Below, piece by piece: positions 1 through 5,967 of a stretch of 12,387 bases of DNA. Every line of letters begins with the position of its first letter. Within the stretch, counting starts at the first letter, position 1. The notes beneath the pieces were generated by a model, which ran no database searches, was not told the origin of the DNA, and worked only from the letters and a program-made list of their open reading frames with translations. A program made the translations under genes and the position numbers. This DNA comes from Mariprofundaceae bacterium (GTDB taxonomy: Bacteria > Pseudomonadota > Zetaproteobacteria > Mariprofundales > Mariprofundaceae). The DNA lies in NCBI GenBank assembly GCA_030950965.1, contig JAUZQP010000098.1, forward strand, positions 1 through 12,387, written 5' to 3'.

Positions 1-241
1 CTCACCGTTCGCGCATTTATAAACGAGGTTCGGAGAAGCGAGTGGGATACTCCCAGTTTTTGGGGCTAATTGATTGCTGTCTGATGTTAAATAGTCTGCA
101 ACGCACCTAACCAGAATGAGGATGGATGATATATAAGAATATTATGAATATCTTATATGTTACGGGGAATATGAATTAACGTATTGATTTTAAAGATATA
201 ATTCATTCGTTGTTTCTCCTATAAAAATACGCGAACGGTGA
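1..241. mobile_element. MITE-like element with terminal inverted repeats (~240 bp)
   Basis: The first ~19 bases (2-20) match, in inverted orientation, the last ~21 bases (221-241); both outer ends read TCACCGTTCGCG followed by an AT-rich stretch. No long open frame lies between them. The interior holds a perfect TGGGA-TAC-TCCCA hairpin near 49-61 and an AT-rich imperfect palindrome near 131-160. The right end abuts the point where the Rpn-like relic loses homology, so the element probably inserted into, or deleted part of, that gene. No transposase is present, so it would have to be mobilised in trans. The target-site duplication cannot be checked because the left flank lies outside the window. 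The transposon family was not recognised. Confidence 0.55.
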
Positions 242-445
242 AAATATCGTAAATTGCTTTGCGCTCGTCGCTGCGTCTGCCAGCTGTTCGGTGGACAGAT
301 AACTTAAATCGACAACGGTTTCCCCTGACTTTAAAAGAAGCTCGTTGAGGAAATAGATCAACAGATCCTTATTCACTTAGGTACCAAAAATATTTTTGAA
401 GCCAAAATCAGTAAATGGGCTGATGTATTTATCTTTAATTCGCAT
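242..445 (-). pseudogene. Rpn-family (PD-(D/E)XK) transposase/nuclease relic, N-terminal part
   Basis: Reading from an ATG at 445 on the minus strand gives MRIKDKYISPFTDFGFKNIF, the characteristic start of Rpn-family PD-(D/E)XK nuclease-type transposase proteins. A good ribosome-binding site (GGAGG) still precedes the ATG. The frame is broken twice. A TAA follows the sequence FGT, where the family normally has a Glu. A one-base loss after STEQL then shifts the frame, and the neighbouring frame continues as GRRSDERKAIYDIF, again family-like. Homology stops at about 242, where the inverted-repeat element begins, so the catalytic core is missing. Family assignment is from memory of the conserved N-terminus. 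The gene is clearly non-functional. Confidence 0.75.
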
Positions 446-693
446 GGATAACCTCCAGACTTGCACTATTTTTCAGATTATAAAACGTTGATCTGTATGT
501 CAATAGGTTGCTGAATTCGATGTGTAAGTACAGGTTGTTGATTGTAATGATTAACAGGGATTCTACCCAAGAAATACGGCGTTCTCATCGTCCTCGGTAG
601 CAACGCAATGGATCATGCAGCTCGACTTATAAAAGGGGTGCTATTTCGGCATTCTTCATATGCTACCAAAAGTAGTTGGCACTTTACCACCTT

Positions 694-727
694 GTAGGTT
701 GGTAGTGAGAGAAGCGAACCCCAACAT
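694..727 (+). repeat. Degenerate copy of the GTAGGTTGGGT-type palindromic repeat
   Basis: The stretch beginning GTAGGTTGG and ending CCCCAACAT follows the same plan as the intact 32-bp repeat at 7609-7640, with GAAGCGAA in its centre and scattered substitutions. It belongs to the REP-like class of dispersed intergenic palindromes. This copy has decayed and its stem no longer pairs fully. Confidence 0.6.
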
Positions 728-732
728 CTTCT

Positions 733-760
733 GGCTCCCATGCTCTTCGTGGGAACGAGG
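733..760. repeat. Palindromic repeat, CTCCCATG...CGTGGGAACGAG type
   Basis: TCCCATG and CGTGGGA form an imperfect stem (736-754) around a five-base loop, followed by ACGAG. The motif CGTGGGAACGAG recurs inverted, as CTCGTTCCCACG, in the palindrome at 2761-2791, so this is a second, more diverged member of the same dispersed repeat. Confidence 0.5.
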
Positions 761-800
761 GGCAACAAAGCTTATCCAGGCCAATTCATCTGAAACACTG

Positions 801-843
801 AAAAGGGCGACCCACGGTAAAGGGAGAAAACCGTAAGCCGCCC
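801..843 (-). terminator. Rho-independent terminator of the 857-2401 gene
   Basis: On the minus strand GGGCG and ACGGT pair with ACCGT and CGCCC across an internal bulge and an 11-base loop, and the stem is followed directly by TTTT. It begins 14 bases after the TGA of the exported-protein gene, the position expected of its terminator. The internal mismatch and short T run make it a moderate rather than a strong terminator. Confidence 0.6.
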
Positions 844-856
844 GAATTCAACAACA

Positions 857-2401
857 TCAATTCAAATTAATGGTATCCACGCTCCAAACTTCTTCATCAT
901 GGCTAAACTGATGCTTTTTGACGCTTTCAAGCGCCTCATCCACATAAATATAAACCGTTGCAGTATTGCCTCTGCCATTAGCATAATTTTTCACCTCAAT
1001 ACTATAGTTACCAGGGTAACCAGGGTATGTAGAGATGTTTTCTGGTCCGTACCCTTTGGTGTTATCCACATCCAACGACATATTGCGAACATTTTTCGCC
1101 TCAAAATAGCAATGCCCTGCTGGTCCTTTGACGTGAAGGTCTAAATCTGAACCATTGCCATCCCATGTTAGTGTGGCACGCAATCGTGAGCGTTTACCAC
1201 TATACGTAAGATTGAGCGTACTTTGCGCCATAATGGTTTTATTGCTGGTAAGGAACTCAAGTTTCACGGTGTTTGCCCCTGCGGCAAGAACGATCGCCGA
1301 TTTAAAATCACCATTTTGACTCAATGCAACCTGTTGCGTGTAACCATTCACGCTGGCGTAGAGTTCACCTTTGCCAACCAAAAATTTACTAACATGCCCT
1401 TGAGCTTGAACCACGTTTTTCTTAAATGTCTGGTTATTCTGTATTGAGGCGACGGCAATAGTCCCAGGGTATTTCGATTTACCTGCAATCATTGCTTCTA
1501 AGCCGAGTCTTTTCATCTCTGCTAAATAGGCTTCTTTTTTCTGCCAAGGTGTACGGTCGGTATCTTTAATCTGATTGAGTGCTTTTAATGGCTCGAGTGA
1601 ACCATCGGCAGCGAGTCCCTCCATCTCTTTTGCCGCAACTTTTTTGTACTCCTCGTTGTCTAATTCAGAAAGAAAGTCGTTTTTATCAGCTACTGCTTGT
1701 TGCGCCTCTTTCTCTCGTTTCATTGCTCGTGCGAGTTCATCATTTTGTGCTAAAACATCTTTTTCTTTCTGATCTTTATACCATTCTTTTACAGCACCTA
1801 AATCACCACGGTAATCAGGGAATGAGCGACCAGTAACCGCATATTTCACCTTCAAAGCATTTTTTATAAACGCTTTAGCATCGCCTGCACTGACAAAATT
1901 CACCCGTTCTTCAAATTTTGTATAATGTTCATCATCGCTAGGGTATTGACGACCGTATGAGGTATCGATATTAAAAAGAAAACGTCCCCAGTTGGGTGAC
2001 CCAGGGAAGTTATCACCCCATTTACCAAACCCTTTACCCACACCCGATTGGCAGATGAAAGAGGCAACGGCAAAATTACCGTGCACCAAATCAAATAGAT
2101 GCGCATCAACATCCATGCTGATTTTAGCAATCACCGGTTGGGGAATATTATGAACAAACTCGCCTTTGTAGCTTACCGATTGAACCTCGGTAATTTTATG
2201 CCAGCAGTTGACTACGGGCTCGCCAAAAATAGACCATATTTTCACCTTGGTGAGGTAGTGGATATTGGCTGTGAAATCACCATCTTTAATGGTGATGTAA
2301 TCTGCATCCTTAGAAATAGCATTAACATAATACCGTTCTGCGGCTGTTGCAGAGGGAATGATAAAAAACATAGCCATCATGATGGTAAATAATTGGCGCA
2401 T
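857..2401 (-). CDS. Exported protein with coiled coil, Ig-like segment and C-terminal YfaP/DUF2135-like domain
   Basis: The 514-residue product starts with a clear Sec signal peptide (residues 1-21, ending SATAA). Residues ~22-200 are a mixed region I do not recognise. Residues ~207-268 are highly charged and form a likely coiled coil. Residues ~315-398 look like a bacterial Ig-like beta domain. The C-terminus (~405-490) matches the YfaP/DUF2135 pattern: DGNGSDLDLHV at 414-424, then LDVDNTKGYGPENI, with acidic residues typical of metal-binding beta-sandwiches. The start is supported by AGGAG seven bases upstream of the ATG. The gene is monocistronic, with a hairpin repeat upstream and a terminator downstream. 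A periplasmic or cell-surface location follows from the signal peptide. The function is unknown; a structural or binding role is an inference from the domain types. Confidence 0.85.
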   Translation of the reverse strand: MRQLFTIMMAMFFIIPSATAAERYYVNAISKDADYITIKDGDFTANIHYLTKVKIWSIFGEPVVNCWHKITEVQSVSYKGEFVHNIPQPVIAKISMDVDAHLFDLVHGNFAVASFICQSGVGKGFGKWGDNFPGSPNWGRFLFNIDTSYGRQYPSDDEHYTKFEERVNFVSAGDAKAFIKNALKVKYAVTGRSFPDYRGDLGAVKEWYKDQKEKDVLAQNDELARAMKREKEAQQAVADKNDFLSELDNEEYKKVAAKEMEGLAADGSLEPLKALNQIKDTDRTPWQKKEAYLAEMKRLGLEAMIAGKSKYPGTIAVASIQNNQTFKKNVVQAQGHVSKFLVGKGELYASVNGYTQQVALSQNGDFKSAIVLAAGANTVKLEFLTSNKTIMAQSTLNLTYSGKRSRLRATLTWDGNGSDLDLHVKGPAGHCYFEAKNVRNMSLDVDNTKGYGPENISTYPGYPGNYSIEVKNYANGRGNTATVYIYVDEALESVKKHQFSHDEEVWSVDTINLN

Positions 2402-2431
2402 AGATAACTCCTAAAAATAGACTGTTTTTGT

Positions 2432-2557
2432 GGATGTCCGCTCACCCATCTCCTGATTTTCCCGCCTGTTGTGTTGAAAGTGCTCATTTATCCAAGCGTA
2501 AACTGCACGCTTTCGCCTTGCAGGACGAAAAAACCAAGAGCAGGTGAACGGACACCT
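2432..2557 (+). repeat. Long hairpin repeat, copy A
   Basis: This ~125-bp imperfect palindrome has arms at 2432-2468 and 2520-2557 that pair through GTCCG-TCACC, a TTTT/AAAA block and CCTG/CAGG. The core 2471-2520 is 47/50 identical to 11901-11950 (copy B). Inside the core TTTAT and GTAAA, and GAAAG and CTTTC, form inner stems. The element lies 30 bp upstream of the minus-strand gene starting at 2401 and could sit in its promoter or 5' leader. The right end adds a small GGTG/CACC hairpin followed by TTTTT (2542-2561), a possible weak plus-strand terminator. Confidence 0.7.
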
Positions 2558-2738
2558 TTTTGGCTTCTCGTTTATGAAGATTCACTGTGGTACAACGCAT
2601 ACAACGCTATGATCCATGAACAAGTGTATGGGTTCTACCATCTATTTTTTGCACGCAAGCACACCAATTGGCGTTTCGGGTTTTATAATAGATTGATTCG
2701 TGATGGTAAACGTTGTGGGTGATTCATGCGTTTTATTT

Positions 2739-2752
2739 GTGCGCAAGCGCAC
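2739..2752. repeat. GTGCGCAAGCGCAC palindrome
   Basis: A near-perfect palindrome (stem GTGCG/CGCAC, loop CAAG) followed by CCTAC. This GTGCGCAAGCGCACCCTAC type recurs in intergenic regions of many bacteria as a REP-like unit; that statement is from memory. Confidence 0.5.
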
Positions 2753-2760
2753 CCTACCAG

Positions 2761-2791
2761 TCTCGTTCCCACGCAGTGCGTGGAAACGAGA
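2761..2791. repeat. TCTCGTTCCCACGC palindrome
   Basis: The 31-bp sequence reads almost the same on both strands: TCTCGTTCCCACGCA pairs with GCGTGGAAACGAGA apart from one mismatch. A diverged relative is at 733-760. It lies among other palindromes just downstream of the 2894-3994 gene. Confidence 0.65.
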
Positions 2792-2830
2792 AAAAAATCG
2801 AACGCTTCGCGTGAAAAGAAATCCCCCCAG

Positions 2831-2849
2831 CCCCCTTTTGCAAAGGGGG
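2831..2849. repeat. CCCCCTTT...AAAGGGGG palindrome
   Basis: A perfect 8-bp stem (CCCCCTTT/AAAGGGGG) around TGC. It resembles the widely dispersed repeats with C5T3-A3G5 arms seen in repeat-rich bacterial genomes. It lies 45 bp beyond the stop of the minus-strand gene ending at 2894 and could act as a terminator for it, although on the minus strand the following bases are only weakly T-rich. Confidence 0.6.
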
Positions 2850-2893
2850 AGTAAAACAAAAAGTGAAAAAGACAAAAGAAAAAAGGGAAGAAA

Positions 2894-3994
2894 TCAGTCC
2901 TGGACGGAAGAGGCAGACAGAACCACACGGAAACCGATAGTGCCGTCGCGGTTGCCTGAGTTGTTCCCGCCGCGGTTAGCAGAGCGCAAGCTCCACGGAC
3001 TGTTGCTCCAGGAGCCGCCGCGCAACACCCGCTGCTCACATGTTCCTGAGAGCCAGGCTGAGCCATTGGAAGGTGCGCCAGTGTAGCTTTTATTCGAGCA
3101 GTCGGCGGTCCACTCCCATACATTGCCATGCATATCATACAAACCCCAAGCATTAGGTGAAAACGAACCCACAGCCATCGTCGTCTTTCGATACTCACCC
3201 TTCGGGCAATCTTTGTAAGAGAAGACGCTATTACTGCCATTATAATTCGCCTGATCTGTGCTGATGCACTGCCCGGTCATAAACGGTGTCGTTGTGCCTG
3301 CCCGTGCTGCATACTCCCACTCTGCCTCCGTAGGCAGACGGTAACCATTGCCCAGTTTCTTAAGGTAACCCTGAATATCATTCCACGACACGGTCTCTAC
3401 AGGTAGGTCATTGCCTTTGAAAGTACTCGGATTGATGCCCATCACCCGCTGCCACTGCGCCTGCGTCACTTCATATTTACCCAGCCAAAAGCCCTTGTTT
3501 ATCTGCACTTTATGCACAGGCTTTTCATCTTTACCCCCATCATTGCTGCCCATCATAAACTCACCCGATGGAACCCACACAAAGGCTATACCATCAAATA
3601 TTGCTTCATCACCTTTTATTTTTCCTGATATTGGATCTGGTTCCCCAATAGCTAAAATCATGGTCAATGACTCGCGATAATAACGCCCTTCTTTACCAGT
3701 TTTTTCCACATATCGGGTTAATGCTTCATGCGCACGCATATAATCCTTTGTCTCCAGGCTTGCCTTACCTTCAAAGTAGGAGAGTACCACGGGCATCACC
3801 AAACCATCACTGGTAGTTAATGCCCGCAACTGATCAATATATGTGAGCACCTTGTTATAGTTTTCTGCCTTAAACTGTTTGACCAAGTCTTGCATATACA
3901 TGTCTTTGCGAACATCAGCAGGCAGCTCTGCCCACGCAGCAAAGGGCACCATCAACGACCCCAGCATCAACCATAATACCGCTATCTTTCTCAT
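2894..3994 (-). CDS. Exported formylglycine-synthase-fold (SUMF1/FGE) protein, non-catalytic, with retroelement-like variable C-terminus
   Basis: The 366-residue product has a Sec signal peptide (1-22, ending AAWA), a helical region (~25-115) that may be TPR-like, and an FGE-sulfatase/C-type-lectin-fold domain (~135-362). Family motifs are present: FVWVPSGEFMMGS, RLPTEAEWEYAARAG, GNVWEWTAD, RVLRGGSW and GFRVV. The two active-site cysteines of true formylglycine-generating enzymes, expected after GGS, are replaced (GGSWSNSPWSL), so sulfatase activation is unlikely and a binding role more likely. The start was placed at the ATG at 3994 because GGAGG lies five bases upstream; the in-frame ATG at 4006 overlaps that site. 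It follows the protease-hydrolase gene by 25 bp, suggesting cotranscription. The C-terminal codons resemble a diversity-generating retroelement variable region. Confidence 0.9.
   Translation of the reverse strand: MRKIAVLWLMLGSLMVPFAAWAELPADVRKDMYMQDLVKQFKAENYNKVLTYIDQLRALTTSDGLVMPVVLSYFEGKASLETKDYMRAHEALTRYVEKTGKEGRYYRESLTMILAIGEPDPISGKIKGDEAIFDGIAFVWVPSGEFMMGSNDGGKDEKPVHKVQINKGFWLGKYEVTQAQWQRVMGINPSTFKGNDLPVETVSWNDIQGYLKKLGNGYRLPTEAEWEYAARAGTTTPFMTGQCISTDQANYNGSNSVFSYKDCPKGEYRKTTMAVGSFSPNAWGLYDMHGNVWEWTADCSNKSYTGAPSNGSAWLSGTCEQRVLRGGSWSNSPWSLRSANRGGNNSGNRDGTIGFRVVLSASSVQD
2921..3013 (-). other. Candidate diversity-generating-retroelement variable region (VR)
   Basis: Between GGS and GFRVV at the protein's C-terminus, many codons are AAC or one or two adenine changes from AAC or AAT: AGC, AAC, AGT, AGC, AAC, GGC, AAC, AAC, AAC, GAC, GGC, ACT. 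This is what adenine-specific mutagenic retrohoming leaves, and lectin-fold FGE-like proteins are established targets with the variable stretch at exactly this place. The following GGTTTCCGTGTGGTTCTG is a plausible initiation-of-homology segment. No template repeat or reverse transcriptase is in the window, so the retroelement would have to lie elsewhere. Confidence 0.5.
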
Positions 3995-4019
3995 TTCATC
4001 CTCCATCGTTTTGTATATG

Positions 4020-5843
4020 CTAAAATTGATTTAAATCACGCTTGGTAAACATGCGCCGTGCTTCTGCATTGCCGAGCACCCGTTTCAATACATCGTTCAT
4101 TGTCGCAATATCATTGTCGAAACCGCCATGTGAGGTTGACCTGCTTCGCCCACCATCTTGGTCTTCGCCCACGCTATAAACAAACTCATGCGGCACAGCC
4201 AGTGGGGGAATTTGACTGGCAAAGCGTTGCATCCCCCATATCGGTGCGTTTGTCTGCTCTTCAAACGACTTAGAAACAAGGTACAATAATGATTTTCTGT
4301 AGATCTGAGCCACATGATCATCTTGCTCTTGTTTGTCGGTCAAGGCATAGATCGAAAGTTGGTCAATGCCAAAACCATCATGGTTTAAGCGTGGCAGGTA
4401 GTGGCTGTGGAACATCTCCACCGTACATGCTGGTGCTAAAAGCGTCGCCGTGCTGATTCGCATGGTGGGGAATAGCATTGCCGCCCGTTGCACGAGGTTT
4501 GCCAGCAAAATCGCGCCTGTACTATGCCCTACAATGTGAATTTTTAGTCCCTTATGTTGTGCCGCCGCCAGTAATGACGCAATCGTTTGAGAGCCAGCAT
4601 GCTCTGCATCGCAAAACGGTTGGGTTGCGCCAGACTTCATCTCTCGCCACAAAGCGCGTCCCACAGTGTGCAGTATTTTTTCCAGTAGTCTATCCGTCGT
4701 CCAGTCAAAAAAACCTCCAGCACGCTCTTTACAATAACCCTCACGTCTGAAGACCACATCTTTCAACTCTTCCATAATCCCTGTGTCGTACATGAAGTGA
4801 AAAGGGTAAATACCATTGGCTTTCCACACCTCTTTCATCGCACGGATGCGTTTGGCTGAATCTTTTACGCTGTTCAAACCTCCGTGGGCATACAGTACAA
4901 TATGTTGATAGTTCGTGGAGTCTTCGATGACTTTTGCTGTTGCTTTCACCGATGCCAAGGAGCTGGGGTAAGGAGCTTTTGTATCGAAGTTACCATCATC
5001 AATATGTGCATAATGACCTAAAATTTCGCACTGGCGTGGCGCACGCGCTATTTGTTGATGGGTATGAGCGTCAGCATAAGTGGGCAGATGCCAAATTTGG
5101 GGCGTAGGCAGCGCAAGACGTAACACCCATGCATCTTGAATATGCTGCTGCCAGTCTTCATACAACCACAAACCTAAGCCCTGCTTACCCCATGATTCTC
5201 CCCAAGAGTTTTGAACCCAAAAGCCTTGTTGGTTATAGCCGACAATCGAAAAAGCATGACCACCAATCATATCTTGTTGCAGCGGAATAATCCCATCGTC
5301 ACCGATGGCTTCGCCATGCCAACCTGAATGCAGTTGCGCTGATACATACAGCACACCCACTTCATTCAGTGCGGTGTGAAAATCAGTAATGTTATGCCGC
5401 AAGCGGTAATATGCGCCAAGGGTGTTGGAACGGGCATTTTTCGCTCGCGCAACGGTAAGCGTACTGTCCTCGTCACCAGCAACATACGGCCAAAGATCTT
5501 CTTCACAGACTCCTGTACTTTCCCAGCCACGGATTGCACCACGACAACTTGAACCATGGTATGCTTCCCCTGGCCATTCGTCATACAGCCGCGCCACCTC
5601 ATACAACATTCGCGTGCTGACTTGCACATCGGAGCCACGTTGTTTATTGAGAAAGTTGATTACCGCAGCGAGACCAAAACCTGTGCAAGCACCTTCGCTG
5701 CCTTGGTCGAGAATCGTAAGATCCTTGGGGCTCTTTATTTCAGCACTCAACTGAATCAAGGATGGTTCATACCAATGATCACGAATATCAGGGGAATCTG
5801 AATGCATGATTAACTGATGGTTGTTGGTTGTTTTCCCTATCAT
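4020..5843 (-). CDS. Papain-like (C1A) cysteine peptidase fused to an alpha/beta hydrolase
   Basis: The 607-residue protein has two enzyme modules. Residues ~15-245 are a C1-family peptidase: the PDIRD lead-in common in bacterial members, oxyanion Gln47 in DQGSEGAC, nucleophile Cys53, His196 in GGHAFSIVGY and Asn212 in QNSWG, so the catalytic set is complete. Residues ~300-607 resemble a lipase/esterase alpha/beta hydrolase: a first strand ending YAHGG (320-322), a nucleophile elbow GHSTG with Ser441, and a candidate catalytic His572 in SHGGF. There is no signal peptide or membrane segment, so a cytosolic location is expected unless it is exported by another route. AGGAG precedes the start and overlaps the stop of the small upstream ORF, suggesting translational coupling. 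Substrates are unknown. Confidence 0.88.
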   Translation of the reverse strand: MIGKTTNNHQLIMHSDSPDIRDHWYEPSLIQLSAEIKSPKDLTILDQGSEGACTGFGLAAVINFLNKQRGSDVQVSTRMLYEVARLYDEWPGEAYHGSSCRGAIRGWESTGVCEEDLWPYVAGDEDSTLTVARAKNARSNTLGAYYRLRHNITDFHTALNEVGVLYVSAQLHSGWHGEAIGDDGIIPLQQDMIGGHAFSIVGYNQQGFWVQNSWGESWGKQGLGLWLYEDWQQHIQDAWVLRLALPTPQIWHLPTYADAHTHQQIARAPRQCEILGHYAHIDDGNFDTKAPYPSSLASVKATAKVIEDSTNYQHIVLYAHGGLNSVKDSAKRIRAMKEVWKANGIYPFHFMYDTGIMEELKDVVFRREGYCKERAGGFFDWTTDRLLEKILHTVGRALWREMKSGATQPFCDAEHAGSQTIASLLAAAQHKGLKIHIVGHSTGAILLANLVQRAAMLFPTMRISTATLLAPACTVEMFHSHYLPRLNHDGFGIDQLSIYALTDKQEQDDHVAQIYRKSLLYLVSKSFEEQTNAPIWGMQRFASQIPPLAVPHEFVYSVGEDQDGGRSRSTSHGGFDNDIATMNDVLKRVLGNAEARRMFTKRDLNQF

Positions 5844-5852
5844 GGTTTACTC

Positions 5853-5957
5853 CTATTTTAATAAATCTTGAAAAAATTCACGGGTGATGGTTACACCAAT
5901 AGTGGGTTGGAAGGTGTACTTGCCATTTTTATTGAGCGAATGTTCACCCGTACTCAT
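5853..5957 (-). CDS. Small ORF, 34 residues, between two operon genes
   Basis: An ATG-to-TAG frame of 35 codons fills the gap between the exported protein gene (10 bp upstream) and the protease-hydrolase gene (9 bp downstream). The peptide begins MSTGEHSLNKNGKYTF, continues with a Thr/Ile/Val-rich stretch and ends REFFQDLLK. It has no signal peptide. Its stop codon overlaps the AGGAG of the next gene, so ribosomes finishing here could reinitiate on the protease. Its own ribosome-binding site is weak. It could be a real small protein or peptide, or a leader for coupling. I recognise no family. Confidence 0.5.
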   Translation of the reverse strand: MSTGEHSLNKNGKYTFQPTIGVTITREFFQDLLK

Positions 5958-5967
5958 GTCTTAACAC

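Larger units (their letters stand above)
446..800. other. Non-coding stretch with decayed repeats
   Basis: No credible gene is visible on either strand. The first ~30 bases hold the old upstream region of the Rpn relic. The right third contains two degenerate palindromic repeats (694-727 and 733-760), listed separately. The middle (about 480-690) shows no recognisable coding remnant. Confidence 0.5.
2402..2893. other. Repeat island between two minus-strand genes; one doubtful ORF
   Basis: Nearly 500 bp without a convincing gene. It contains hairpin repeat copy A and three further palindromes (2739-2752, 2761-2791, 2831-2849). A plus-strand frame at 2471-2722 (83 codons) is open; its first third is repeat sequence, but the rest (from ~2550) reads as an aromatic-rich peptide with stretches such as MIHEQVYGFYHLFFARKH. 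It has no visible ribosome-binding site and matches no family I know. It may be the tail of a decayed gene or chance. Confidence 0.45.

Noticed and set aside
2683..3240. 185-codon minus-strand frame overlapping the FGE gene end
   Set aside because: It is an alternative frame of the well-supported FGE gene running into repeats, with no protein-like pattern.
3995..4006. ATG at 4006 as start of the FGE-fold gene
   Set aside because: It overlaps the GGAGG that serves the ATG at 3994; the latter gives a cleaner signal peptide (MRKIAVLWL).
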